A DNA stretch of 64,000 nt from Candidatus Flexifilum affinis (GTDB lineage: Bacteria > Chloroflexota > Anaerolineae > Aggregatilineales > Phototrophicaceae), in assembly GCA_016713325.1 (NCBI GenBank), contig JADJPJ010000089.1, positions 1 to 64,000 on the forward strand, read 5' to 3'. Of the stretch, positions 45,527 through 54,513 are shown one piece after another; the first letter of the stretch is position 1; each line of letters begins with the position of its first letter. Both the position numbers and the translations under genes were made by a program. The notes under the pieces are model-generated. The model saw nothing but the letters and a program-made list of their open reading frames with translations, did no database searches and was not told where the DNA came from.

Positions 45527-47461
45527 TCAGGGATTGAACGGTTCCATGGTTGCCTGTGCCGGGCCGAAGGTCACCATGATGATGTCATCATCGATTTGGA
45601 ACACGGACGTCCCGACCGGAAGCGCCGGCATGGTCGCCTGCGCCGGTCCCGCCGTGACCAGCATGAAGGCATCCCGGGTTGGATTCGCTGATTGTGAGCG
45701 TCCGCTTCGCTCTGGAGCGATGGCGGTCGAAGTCACCGCGAATGGCGGTTGCTCGATCGGACGTACGACTCGCAGCGTCGCCGTGGCCGTGGGCGAGGGC
45801 GTGACAGGAAAGACGGTGCGGAGGTCGACGGTTGGCGTAGCCAGCACGGCCAGAGCCAGGTTCAGATTGCGATAGGTCTGCTCGCCATCCAGGCCAAGGG
45901 CAATGGCCCGCTCAAAATCGGCTGCTGCTCGGTCGAAGATCCCCAATTCATAGTGCGTCACGCCACGGTTGTTGTAGGCTTCGGCATAGTCCGGGTCGAG
46001 CTGGATGGCGCGGTTGTAGTCGATCAGCGCGAAATCGAACTCCTGCATCCTGGCCAGGGTAAGCCCTCGATTGTAATAGGCAACGGAATTGTTCGGTTCG
46101 AGCGCGATGATCCGGGTGAAATCGGCCTCGGCATCCGCCGTCCGGTCGAGCAGGAGATAGAGATTACCCCGGCTGAGCAGGGCGTCGGCAAAGGTTGGCG
46201 CCAGTTCGATCGAGCGATCGTAGTCCGAAAGCGCGCCCTCCAGGTCATTCAGCCGGGTGCGCACCAGCCCGCGGGAGCGATAAGCCAGGGCGCTGTCGGG
46301 ATACAAATCGACCAACCGGTCCATGCGGGCGATCTGTGCGCGAACGCCGATATTTGCCTGAACGTTGAGCAGCGCGGCGCTCAGTTCGTTGAGGATATGC
46401 TGGCCATTCTCGGCGTCGATGCGCAGCAGCGCGGCCTGCGTCAGCGTGCCCGGAATGGGCGCCAGCGTCTCGCCGGCGACTGCCACCTGCGTGTCCGCGG
46501 CATCCGCCCGCTGAAGCGCCTGCCCCTGAAAGACAGTCGCGGTTTGGACGTCGGCCAGCGCCGCGCCTTGCGCCACCGTAGCCGTGGCAATGCGCTGGTT
46601 GGCGTCACTGATCTGGGATACGGCGACGAGTGCTGCCACGGTCAGCGCCAGTACCAACAGCGTCGCCAGGACGGTCGCGACGCTGGCACGGCGGCGCAGT
46701 CGCTCGGCGCGCAGCGCTTCGTCCGCGGCTCGCTTTGACGCGGCGTTCAGTTCGTCGATCTGACGCTGGCGTTCGGCGGCCTCTTGTTCTTCAAGATGCA
46801 GAGACGCGCGGATGTAAGCCTTGTGCGCCTCGGTCGCATGCGGCGGTTTGTCGCCATCGATCTTCAGCCAGCGCTCGGCCTCACGGAGATCCGTGCCGGA
46901 CAGCAGATAACTCTGGTCGAAGGTCTTGTCGCGCCACTCGTTCGCCCGAAGCAGGAGACGCGTGTGCAGGCGCACGCGGGCGAAATCGGTCTCCACGACT
47001 TCGATGAGCCGCCTGACGCTGGCATCGAAGTTGTCCGAATCACGGAAGAACAACCAATTGATACTTTCGACCACGCTCCAGTTGCGGCGCGCGATGTCGA
47101 GCAGATCGCGCCCTTGGAGGATGCCCTCCAGGAAGCCGCTCGGGTTGATGGCGGCCAGCCTGCCGTAGGCCGCGGCGATGTCCGCGTCGACGTGCACGAC
47201 CGGGATGATACGTTTATGGTTGCTGATGGCGTGGGTGACTTCCAGCGTACAGACCGGAGAAGCGAGCGAGTCCGGGGTGATGATGAAGACAAATCCGTTC
47301 GCGGCCTCGATTCCTTCCTGAATCGATTGCCACCACTCGGCCGACATGGGGATGTCGTCCCAGTCCACCCAGGAGTCGCGACCGCCGTCCTGCAGCGCCG
47401 CGAACAACTGGCGTGCAAAGGCGATGTTGTGCCGCGAGTAAGAGATGAATACATCTGCCAC
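45527..47461 (-). CDS. TIR-transmembrane-TPR protein
   Basis: A 644-residue protein with three parts. Residues ~2-125 are a TIR domain: DVFISYSRHNIAFARQLF, WVDWDDIPMSAEWWQSIQ, and IITPDSLASPVCTLEVTHAI with the Glu that serves as catalytic residue in NAD-cleaving TIRs. A cytoplasmic linker leads to one membrane helix at ~258-283 (SVATVLATLLVLALTVAALV). Outside is an Ala/Thr/Gln-rich stretch and then about five TPR repeats at ~390-560 (ALAYRSRGLVRTRLNDLEGA, AYYNRGLTLARMQEFDFALI, AYNNRGVTHYELGIFDRAAA), with a Pro/Thr tail. The start is a GTG at 47461 with GGAGG 6 nt upstream. It is 62 bp downstream of the Ser/Thr kinase gene and probably co-transcribed with it. Confidence 0.9.
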   Translation of the reverse strand: MADVFISYSRHNIAFARQLFAALQDGGRDSWVDWDDIPMSAEWWQSIQEGIEAANGFVFIITPDSLASPVCTLEVTHAISNHKRIIPVVHVDADIAAAYGRLAAINPSGFLEGILQGRDLLDIARRNWSVVESINWLFFRDSDNFDASVRRLIEVVETDFARVRLHTRLLLRANEWRDKTFDQSYLLSGTDLREAERWLKIDGDKPPHATEAHKAYIRASLHLEEQEAAERQRQIDELNAASKRAADEALRAERLRRRASVATVLATLLVLALTVAALVAVSQISDANQRIATATVAQGAALADVQTATVFQGQALQRADAADTQVAVAGETLAPIPGTLTQAALLRIDAENGQHILNELSAALLNVQANIGVRAQIARMDRLVDLYPDSALAYRSRGLVRTRLNDLEGALSDYDRSIELAPTFADALLSRGNLYLLLDRTADAEADFTRIIALEPNNSVAYYNRGLTLARMQEFDFALIDYNRAIQLDPDYAEAYNNRGVTHYELGIFDRAAADFERAIALGLDGEQTYRNLNLALAVLATPTVDLRTVFPVTPSPTATATLRVVRPIEQPPFAVTSTAIAPERSGRSQSANPTRDAFMLVTAGPAQATMPALPVGTSVFQIDDDIIMVTFGPAQATMEPFNP

Positions 47462-47522
47462 GGCCAGCCTCCATGTCTTCCGACCAGCGCACTGCAGCGC
47501 CTGCCGGCTCCTCCGCCGCGTC

Positions 47523-50500
47523 CTACGGCTGGTCGGCGAAGGTCCACACCTCGAAATCATCAAAACTGGTCTGCCGGCCGTCGATCTCGTTGCCGGTGAA
47601 GAACCCGGTGCCCAGTTCAATCTGGCCGCCGCCTACGACTTCAGGAAGGCTGAACCGCGCCGCCGGCTGGCCATTGACGATCAGGTAGCCGTGGCCGCGC
47701 GCGGCGATCAGGATGAGCTCGTTGGAGTCGCCGACTCCCTGGCGCAGATTCCCCACCGGACCGGACTCCAGCAGTTCGAACTCCCGGTCGAAGTCGTACA
47801 GATACCAGGATTGGCGCTGAGCGTCGACGATCAGGCGGCTGAACCGGTCGGCACTGGCCTTGCGGAAGTCGAAGCCGATATCCCAGCTATTCTGCGAGAG
47901 GGCATACGGGACGTCGAGCACGCCGCGTGCAATGAATGACTCGGTTCGAAGGCTGCCGGCGACGCTTGTTTCGACGCGGTTGTTGCTGAACTGATGGGGC
48001 AGCGTGCCCGACAGCGGACCGAAAGCGGAGTCTAGCGCCGCGGTGTTGATGCTGACCACCGGGATGTTGACCCCTGGCGGGCTGCCGTCGGCAAACTCCG
48101 TGCCAACGTACAGGTCACCCGAGTTCACGATCGCCGAGAAATCGAGCACGGCGATGACCTCTCCATTGAGCAGCGCGATACCCGTGCGGCCGATGGCCAC
48201 CAGCGTGAGTCGGTTGACGCTACCCGCGCGAGTCTCGAACGGGGCGCTGTGCGATCCGTTCATCTGTGTCTGCGCGCCGAGATCGAAGCGCCAGGTGCGG
48301 TTGTTGGCAATGTAGAAGCGGAGCTCCTGGTTGGACGCTTCCTGTTCGCGGACGGCGATGCCAAAATCCCAGTACTCTGCCGTGTTCGGCGCTTCGAAAA
48401 CCACCTCGACATACACGTCGTGGGCCGCGCAGCACAGGTAGATCGTCTGGATGAAGCCATCATCGCGGGTCGTCAACACCTGCCGCTGCATGCTGTCGCC
48501 AGGGCTGAGGATGCCGGGCGGTCCTTCGACAACGGGCGGTTGTGTCGCGGTCGGGAAGAGCGTGGCCGTGGCGGTCGCCATCGGCGTTGGGCTGGGCGGC
48601 ACTCTGGGCGGCACCGTAGGCGTTGCCAGGGCGGCGCGAGCGGTCGCCGTGATGCGCAGGGCCGTGGCGCGGGCGTTGAGCGCGTCCATGGTGCCGGCGA
48701 CTCCGCCTGGCGTGCTGGTCTGGCGCGCTATGACGGTGGAGGCTGCTGCGGTGAGCGTTCCCTGAAGCGTCTCGACGGCGTGCTGAGTCTCTTCCAGGAT
48801 GGTCAGGGCATTGGCGGCGCGGGCAGTAGCGGTGGCGCGGAGTGCGGTGGCGCGGGCATTGAGCGCGTCCATGGTGCCGGCGACTCCGCCGGCGGTAGCG
48901 GTGAGTTGTTCCGCCAGTGCGGCCTGGGCCGTGGCGGCGACTGCGGCCTGCGCCGTGAGCACCGCATTCGCCGTCTCCTGGGCCGCGAGTTCGGCCTGCC
49001 GGGTTGCCGTCGCGGCGGACGCAGTCGTCTGGATCTGTGCGGCGGCTGTCTGCGCGGCAGCGGTCGCGGCTTCGGCGGTGGCCAGGTTCTGCGCGATAGC
49101 GGTTTGCGCCGCGGCCGTCTCGGCCGCATGGGCCTCCAGCGTGGCGATGGCCGCGGCTGTACCAGCGGCCTGGGCAGACTGCGTCTCAAGCGCATTCGCG
49201 GTCTGTACGGCCTGTTGCGTCGACTGCGCTTCCAGGGTGGCGAGGGCAGCAGCAGTACCCGCAGTCTGAGCGTCGAGCGTGGCCTGCACCATTGCTGCCG
49301 TGGCCGCTTCCGCCGCCAGATTGGCCGCGCGCGTACTCCGGACGATTGCATCGAGGGTTGCGGCAACGCTCAAGGCCTGACGCGTGCCTTCTTCTTCGGC
49401 CTGCAATGTTCCAAAGGCATTGGTGGCGATGGACGCCCAGGTGGCTGTGGCGCGCGCCTGCTGGGTCTCGATAGCCTGCGCGGCAGCGGTTTCCGCGGCC
49501 TGGGTCGCTCCGGCCGCTTCCGCCGCCAAAGCCTCCGATGTCTGAGTCAGGGCCGCTTCTTCCGTAGCGGTGACGCGCAGAATGACAGCCCGCGATTCAG
49601 TTGCAATCTCGGCGATCTGTTCCGGCGACAGCGTGGGCGTAGCGGTCGGCGATGGGGTGAGGGTCTCGGTAGGCAGCGGTGTCGCCGTCGCTGAGGGCGT
49701 GTCGGTTGGGGGCAGCGTGCTGGTCTCGGTGGGCGGCAGGGTCGCGGTCTGTGTCGGCTCAGCCAAAACGCTCGATGTGTTGGTGGCGCCGGCCTGCCCC
49801 TGGCTGGCGGTGTCGGTCGGCGTGGTCAGGAGCTGTACGCTCCCCAGAGGCGTCGCGCTGCCAGCATCCGGCGTTGGCGTGACGAGCGCCACAGCCAACT
49901 GTGTGGCGTGTTGGGCAGTTTGCGTCGCGCTGACGTCGGCGGCGCCCCGGCTCTGCATCAAGAGCAAGACGCCGGCGACCACGGCGATGATCAGCCCCGC
50001 GCCCAGTCCGACAGCCAAGCCGACGCGCTGCTGGCGAATGGTCTGACTCAGGCTCTGTGAGGGCGACGTGCCGCTCGTGACCGGGTTGGCTGTGCCGGGG
50101 CGGGAGCCGGTCCCGCTGGGAAGGACCGTCGTCCGGGTGACTTCGATAGGGCGGGTGAAAAACCCTGTCTCGTGGCTTGCCCGCTCGCCCACGGCCTGCC
50201 GGAAGGCCTCGGCAAAGGCGCGCACCGAAGGAAAGCGGGCTGACGTATCCTTGGCCAGCGCCCGCTCCATCACCAGACCCAGCGCCGGCGGAAGATCGGC
50301 CCGGAAGACCGTTGGCGAGGGCGGCGGGGTGTTGATGTGAAGCTGCATGACGGCGTAAGGCGTCTCCGCCTCGAACGGCAGCTTGCCGGTCAGCATGGTG
50401 AAAAGCACGACCGCCAGGGCGTACTGGTCGGTCTCTGCCGTCGCGGGATCGCCGCGCCACTGCTCGGGGGCCATGTAATGCGGCGAGCCGATCACGCTGC

Positions 50501-51020
50501 TGCCGCGGGTAAGATTCGTCGAGTCGCCGGCCTTGGCGATGCCGAAATCGACCAGGAAGGCGTCGCCGTGGTTGTCGAACATGATGTTGCCGGGCTTGAT
50601 GTCGCGGTGCACGACGCCGCGGGCGTGGGCGTAGTCCAGCGCGCCAGAAAGCTGATCGAGCAGGGCAGCGCACTCGCTGGCGCTCGGCAGTCGGCCGGTC
50701 TTGCGGGCAGCTTCGATGCGCTGTGACAGCGTGCCGCCGGTCAGCAAGCGCATGACGATGAACAACTGGTTGGTGATCACGCCGTAGTCGTAGATCGGCA
50801 CGATGTGGGCATGCTCCAGCGAGGCCGCGGTTTGCGCTTCGCGGATGAAACGGGCGACCAGTTCTTCCTGCGCGGCGAAGTTCGGGGAGATCACCTTGAG
50901 CGCCACGTCGCGCCTGAGATCGTCCTGGTGTGCACGATAGACGGCGCCCATGCCGCCCATCCCGAGCATTTCGCGGATGGTGTACTTGCCGAGCTTCTGA
51001 CCGACGAGATTCGGCTGCAT
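47523..51020 (-). CDS. PknB-type transmembrane Ser/Thr kinase with a long Ala/Thr-rich ectodomain and two sandwich domains
   Basis: 1165 residues from the ATG at 51020. Kinase domain (~12-280): P-loop LGMGGMGAVYRAHQDD, catalytic Lys in DVALKVI, VVHRDIKPGNIMFDN, DFG in FLVDFGIAKAGD, and APEQWRGDP. A membrane helix lies at ~330-352 (GLAVGLGAGLIIAVVAGVLL). The ectodomain begins with Pro/Thr linkers, then ~350 residues rich in Ala, Thr and Gln (~470-820), and contains a near-repeated segment GGVAGTMDALNARATALR. It ends with two similar ~165-residue beta domains of concanavalin/LamG-like type; the first has YWDFGIAVREQEASNQELRF and the second SWDIGFDFRKASADRFSRL. It probably senses an extracellular sugar or polymer and phosphorylates cytoplasmic targets, perhaps the TIR-TPR partner. 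Confidence 0.92.
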   Translation of the reverse strand: MQPNLVGQKLGKYTIREMLGMGGMGAVYRAHQDDLRRDVALKVISPNFAAQEELVARFIREAQTAASLEHAHIVPIYDYGVITNQLFIVMRLLTGGTLSQRIEAARKTGRLPSASECAALLDQLSGALDYAHARGVVHRDIKPGNIMFDNHGDAFLVDFGIAKAGDSTNLTRGSSVIGSPHYMAPEQWRGDPATAETDQYALAVVLFTMLTGKLPFEAETPYAVMQLHINTPPPSPTVFRADLPPALGLVMERALAKDTSARFPSVRAFAEAFRQAVGERASHETGFFTRPIEVTRTTVLPSGTGSRPGTANPVTSGTSPSQSLSQTIRQQRVGLAVGLGAGLIIAVVAGVLLLMQSRGAADVSATQTAQHATQLAVALVTPTPDAGSATPLGSVQLLTTPTDTASQGQAGATNTSSVLAEPTQTATLPPTETSTLPPTDTPSATATPLPTETLTPSPTATPTLSPEQIAEIATESRAVILRVTATEEAALTQTSEALAAEAAGATQAAETAAAQAIETQQARATATWASIATNAFGTLQAEEEGTRQALSVAATLDAIVRSTRAANLAAEAATAAMVQATLDAQTAGTAAALATLEAQSTQQAVQTANALETQSAQAAGTAAAIATLEAHAAETAAAQTAIAQNLATAEAATAAAQTAAAQIQTTASAATATRQAELAAQETANAVLTAQAAVAATAQAALAEQLTATAGGVAGTMDALNARATALRATATARAANALTILEETQHAVETLQGTLTAAASTVIARQTSTPGGVAGTMDALNARATALRITATARAALATPTVPPRVPPSPTPMATATATLFPTATQPPVVEGPPGILSPGDSMQRQVLTTRDDGFIQTIYLCCAAHDVYVEVVFEAPNTAEYWDFGIAVREQEASNQELRFYIANNRTWRFDLGAQTQMNGSHSAPFETRAGSVNRLTLVAIGRTGIALLNGEVIAVLDFSAIVNSGDLYVGTEFADGSPPGVNIPVVSINTAALDSAFGPLSGTLPHQFSNNRVETSVAGSLRTESFIARGVLDVPYALSQNSWDIGFDFRKASADRFSRLIVDAQRQSWYLYDFDREFELLESGPVGNLRQGVGDSNELILIAARGHGYLIVNGQPAARFSLPEVVGGGQIELGTGFFTGNEIDGRQTSFDDFEVWTFADQP

Positions 51021-51097
51021 CAACTACGCCTCATTGTAGAACGCCGCGTTTACGATTGTATCGCTGTCGTATCTTTGGCGCGAATGCCGCGCTTTGC

Positions 51098-51808
51098 TCA
51101 GCGGCGCCTGCGGATCAGGCTGAAATAGATCGCGCCTCCGACCAGGATGATGGCGATGGCCGCCCACAGCAGCGCCCAGACCGTCGCCGGGACGAGCGGC
51201 GCGATCTCTGCGCTGAATGCGGCTGCATCGTTGCGCAGTGGGCCGGCGCTGATGTGGGCGTTGCCGGTCAGGGACACCAGGTCGAGCACGGCATTCAGAC
51301 CGGTGAGGATGGCCAGCAGGTTGAGCGCCAGCATGTTGACCCCCCGGTCGGCATAGCGCCACAGCAGCACCAGCACGGCCGCCATGCCCAGCCCGACCAG
51401 GAAGGCCAGCGACAGGAGATCTGTGTACAGGAATGTCACCAGGCCCAGCAGCACAGCCAGGCCCAGCGAGATACTGCGTGGGTAGGGCAGGGTATTGGTC
51501 AGATAGAAGACTACCGCCCCGAACAACGCTGCGCCCAGATAACCCGCCGGCAGGATGAGCGCGCGGGTGCCGCCCGACGTCAGCGCGAAGCCGCCGCCGT
51601 TCTGCTGGATGACGAACCCCTCGAAGTGTCCGCCGCTGATGAGAGCCGCCAACCCGTGGCCGGTCTCATGGACGAAGGTCACGAACAGCCGGAATGGATA
51701 GAGCACCCCGCTGAGGGCCGGGATGTTCCAGACGATGAAGATGATGACGGCCGCTGCCAGGGCGGTGACCAGGGCCCGCTGACGAAAGAGGGCGAGATGC
51801 GCGAACAT
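51098..51808 (-). CDS. M50B-like membrane protein
   Basis: A 236-residue membrane protein with about six helices and the zinc motif FVHETGHGLAALISGG (HExxH) at the end of the first segment. This matches the Peptidase_M50B-like group. Later helices are GYLGAALFGAVVFYLTN, SISLGLAVLLGLVTFLYTDL and TVWALLWAAIAIILVGGAIY. A second M50 ligand motif (NPDG-like) is not clear, so protease activity is uncertain. It ends 77 bp upstream of the kinase gene and may be co-transcribed. The upstream gap holds an inverted repeat with a divergent promoter. Confidence 0.82.
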   Translation of the reverse strand: MFAHLALFRQRALVTALAAAVIIFIVWNIPALSGVLYPFRLFVTFVHETGHGLAALISGGHFEGFVIQQNGGGFALTSGGTRALILPAGYLGAALFGAVVFYLTNTLPYPRSISLGLAVLLGLVTFLYTDLLSLAFLVGLGMAAVLVLLWRYADRGVNMLALNLLAILTGLNAVLDLVSLTGNAHISAGPLRNDAAAFSAEIAPLVPATVWALLWAAIAIILVGGAIYFSLIRRRR

Positions 51809-51847
51809 GATGAATGTCCTCTCTATGTTTGTGATTTCTCACCTGAC

Positions 51848-51882
51848 GCACCAGGGTTGTTTGCTACAATGATCCCTGGTGC
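51848..51882. promoter_or_regulatory. Inverted repeat in the divergent gap 51809-51912
   Basis: Perfect 9-bp arms GCACCAGGG / CCCTGGTGC separated by 17 bp that include a TACAAT -10-like word. It may be an operator or a 5' mRNA hairpin of the TIM-barrel gene, which starts 31 bp later. Confidence 0.5.
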
Positions 51883-51912
51883 TATTTACGTTTTCCATAA
51901 AAGGATAGTCGC

Positions 51913-52809
51913 TTGGCACAGAAGCCACTCCCCAAGGATCGTCTTTGTTTCGGCACGGTGGGGTCGCCGCAAAGCACCCCGACGAGTGGCACTGTCGCCG
52001 CCATCCATCATATTCGCGAATTGCAACTGGACCACCTGGAAATTGCATGGGTTCAAAGCGTGCGCGTCAGCGATGAGATGTGCGCGCAAATCAAGGCCGC
52101 CGCGGAGGCGGCGAACGTTACGCTGAGCGTTCACGCGCCGTACTTCATCAATCTCAACAGTCAGACGGCCGAGTTGATGGAGAAAAGCGACGCCCGCCTC
52201 ATGGCCGCGGCGCGCAAAGGTTATCTGGCCGGCGCCCGGGATATCGTCTTTCATCCTGGTAGCTATCACAGCCAGCCTCCGGAGCAGGTGTATGAGCGCG
52301 CCAAGGAAAAGCTGCTCGAACTGACGGGCATCCTGCGGGAAGAAGGCGTGCAGGTCAACCTGCGACCGGAAACGATGGGCAAGTCGGCCATGTTCGGCTC
52401 GCTCGCCGAGGTTGTTCAACTGAGCGCCGAGGTTCCCGGGGTTCTGCCGTGCATTGACTGGGCACACCTGCACGCGCGACGCGGTGACGGCACCTTCAAC
52501 AGCTATGCCGAATTCGCCGATGCTCTCCAGTGCGTCAAGGACGGCCTGGGCGAGGAGGGGCTGAGCAAGCTGCACTTTCACATGAGCGGTATCGCCTACA
52601 CGGCCAAGGGCGAGAAGGAACATCTGCCGCTGAACGAGGCCGATCTGCATTATCGGGAACTGCTTCAAGCCTTCATTGACTTCAATGTAGGGGGCACGGT
52701 CGGCGTCGAAGCGCCGCTGCCCTTCCACGTCGCCGATGCTCTGACGCTTCAGGCGACTTACCGGCGCTTGAGGGGCGATGGCGGCGAACTGGAACAGATC
52801 GCCGACTGA
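51913..52809 (+). CDS. Endonuclease IV-like TIM-barrel protein
   Basis: A 298-residue protein of the AP endonuclease 2/xylose-isomerase-like TIM-barrel family. Metal-ligand positions of endonuclease IV appear conserved: VHAPYFINLNS, IVFHPGSYH, NLRPETMGK, CIDWAHLHARRGDG and KLHFHMSGI, with a late Glu in VGVEAPLPF. That set fits a tri-zinc AP-endonuclease-like enzyme for DNA base-excision repair, although the last sites differ from the canonical motifs. A TTG at 51913 is the start, with AAAGGAT upstream. The next gene, a HAD phosphatase, starts 24 bp later. Confidence 0.82.
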   Translation: MAQKPLPKDRLCFGTVGSPQSTPTSGTVAAIHHIRELQLDHLEIAWVQSVRVSDEMCAQIKAAAEAANVTLSVHAPYFINLNSQTAELMEKSDARLMAAARKGYLAGARDIVFHPGSYHSQPPEQVYERAKEKLLELTGILREEGVQVNLRPETMGKSAMFGSLAEVVQLSAEVPGVLPCIDWAHLHARRGDGTFNSYAEFADALQCVKDGLGEEGLSKLHFHMSGIAYTAKGEKEHLPLNEADLHYRELLQAFIDFNVGGTVGVEAPLPFHVADALTLQATYRRLRGDGGELEQIAD

Positions 52810-52833
52810 GCCGCGCGTCGACGCGAGGAAAAT

Positions 52834-53505
52834 ATGTCACAGCACATTCGCGCGCTGATCTTCGACCTCGACGGGGTCATCACTGATACCGTCGAACTGC
52901 ATTACCGCGCGTGGCTTCAGTTGGCAGGCGAGACTGGTCTGCCCGTGCCTGAGGGGTTTCGGGATATGCTCCGCGGTGTGTCGCGCCGCGAGACTTTGAA
53001 GCGGCTGCTCAACGGCCGTGACATCGACGAAGAGACTGCGCAGGAGTGGATGCGACGGAAGAATATGCACTATCTGGCCTTCATCGCCTTTCTCACCCCG
53101 GCCGCAATTCTGCCCGGCGTGGCGAGTCTGCTGGACGATGCCGACCGGCAGGGCATCAAGATGGCGGTCGCGTCTTCGAGCATGAACGCCCAGTTCGTGC
53201 TGCGCAAGCTGGAACTGTTCGACCGCATGGACACGATCGCCGATACCACCATGATCCGCCGCGCCAAACCGGAGCCGGATCTGTTCATCTGGGCGGCCGG
53301 TCGGCTTGGCGTACTGCCGCACGAGACGATCGTCTTCGAGGACGCCGTCGACGGTGTGCAGGCCGCGCGCGCCGGCGGCTTCTGGGTGGTCGGTCTGGGC
53401 GACGCCTCGCTGGAAGGGGCGCACGTCCGCTACCCGGATCTGAGTGAGGTCACGCTGGAGTCGATCCTCGACGAGATCGAGGCGCGGGAAGTTGCGCAGG
53501 GCTGA
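52834..53505 (+). CDS. HAD-family beta-phosphoglucomutase-like protein
   Basis: A 223-residue HAD hydrolase. Motif I is LIFDLDGVITDTVELHYRAW with two Asp, motif II Ser lies in MAVASSSMNAQFVL, the Lys is in RRAKPEPDLFIW and motif IV acids in IVFEDAVDGVQAARAGG. The cap and the RGVSRRETLKRLL stretch fit beta-phosphoglucomutase rather than a plain phosphatase. It would interconvert beta-glucose 1-phosphate and glucose 6-phosphate in disaccharide use. No phosphorylase gene is adjacent, so a sugar-phosphatase role remains possible. Confidence 0.88.
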   Translation: MSQHIRALIFDLDGVITDTVELHYRAWLQLAGETGLPVPEGFRDMLRGVSRRETLKRLLNGRDIDEETAQEWMRRKNMHYLAFIAFLTPAAILPGVASLLDDADRQGIKMAVASSSMNAQFVLRKLELFDRMDTIADTTMIRRAKPEPDLFIWAAGRLGVLPHETIVFEDAVDGVQAARAGGFWVVGLGDASLEGAHVRYPDLSEVTLESILDEIEAREVAQG

Positions 53506-53647
53506 TCCGCGCCGCCATCACTCCGCTTGAGTCGCGGGGCTTTGGCTCATCCTCATGCGCAAAAGCTGTCATTCTTCTGTAGTCGAATCCGCGCCGCTGG
53601 CATAGAATTGCGGCTATCGTTACGGGGTTTCTGGACGGGATTCTGTC

Positions 53648-54502
53648 ATGCACCCCCTGATCCGTGATGCTATCGCGCACACTCTCGGCCAACCGGTGAT
53701 CGAGTCGGGCATGCTGCGCGGCGGTATGGTTGGCGCGGTGTACTGGGCGCGGCTGGCCGATGGCGAAGTGATCGTCGCCAAAGTGGGCGAAACTGCCGAA
53801 GCGCGCCTGGACATCGAAGGGGAGATGCTGCTTTACCTGCGTCAGTACAGCAGTCTTCCGATCCCGACGGTGCTCCACCTCGAACCGGCCCTTTTGCTTA
53901 TGGAATACATCCCGGGCGACAGCCGTATCAGCGACAGCGTGCAGGAGCATGCGGCGGACCTCCTCGTGGCGCTCCATGGCATCACGTCCAGCGGATTTGG
54001 TATGGACTTCGATACGCTGATCGGCGGGCAGCGGCAGCCTAACTCCTGGAACGACTCGTGGATCGACTTCTTTCGCGATCAGCGTTTGCTGCACATGGCT
54101 GACATCGCTTTTCGCTCAGGGCGGCTGCCGCTGGCGCTGCGCCGCCGCATCGACGATCTGGCCAGGCGCCTGGACACGTGGCTGATCGAGCCGGAACATC
54201 CGGCGCTGATTCACGGCGATCTGTGGACGGGCAACATCCTGGCCTTCGATGGGGCGATTGCGGCCTTCATCGACCCGGCCATCTACTATGCCGACCCCGA
54301 AATCGAGCTGGCGTTCACCACCCTGTTCGGCACTTTCGACGAAGGCTTCTTCCTTCGGTATGCCGAACAGCGTCCTCTCCAGCCGGGATTCTTCGAAGAA
54401 CGACGCGATCTCCTCAACCTGTATCCTCTGCTGGTGCACGTTCGGCTGTTCGGCGGGCAGTACGTCGACGCGGTCGATCGGACGCTGGATAAATATGACT
54501 GA
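53648..54502 (+). CDS. Fructosamine-3-kinase family protein
   Basis: A 284-residue kinase-like protein with the fructosamine kinase pattern. It has GGMVGAVYWARLADGEVIVA (nucleotide loop), LLLMEYIPGD, QPNSWNDSWIDFFRDQRL, the catalytic loop HPALIHGDLWTGNIL and the metal-binding DPAIYYADPEIELAF. It phosphorylates ketosamines on glycated proteins or small Amadori products so that they break down. It begins 143 bp after the HAD gene and ends 11 bp before the aldolase gene. Confidence 0.92.
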   Translation: MHPLIRDAIAHTLGQPVIESGMLRGGMVGAVYWARLADGEVIVAKVGETAEARLDIEGEMLLYLRQYSSLPIPTVLHLEPALLLMEYIPGDSRISDSVQEHAADLLVALHGITSSGFGMDFDTLIGGQRQPNSWNDSWIDFFRDQRLLHMADIAFRSGRLPLALRRRIDDLARRLDTWLIEPEHPALIHGDLWTGNILAFDGAIAAFIDPAIYYADPEIELAFTTLFGTFDEGFFLRYAEQRPLQPGFFEERRDLLNLYPLLVHVRLFGGQYVDAVDRTLDKYD

Positions 54503-54513
54503 AGGTGACACTG

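Noticed and set aside
45527..51808. Complete phage-defence island around the TIR gene
   Set aside because: Besides the TIR domain there are only a sensor kinase and a membrane protein. No nuclease, cyclase, Argonaute or SIR2 gene is adjacent, so the defence label is only one possibility.
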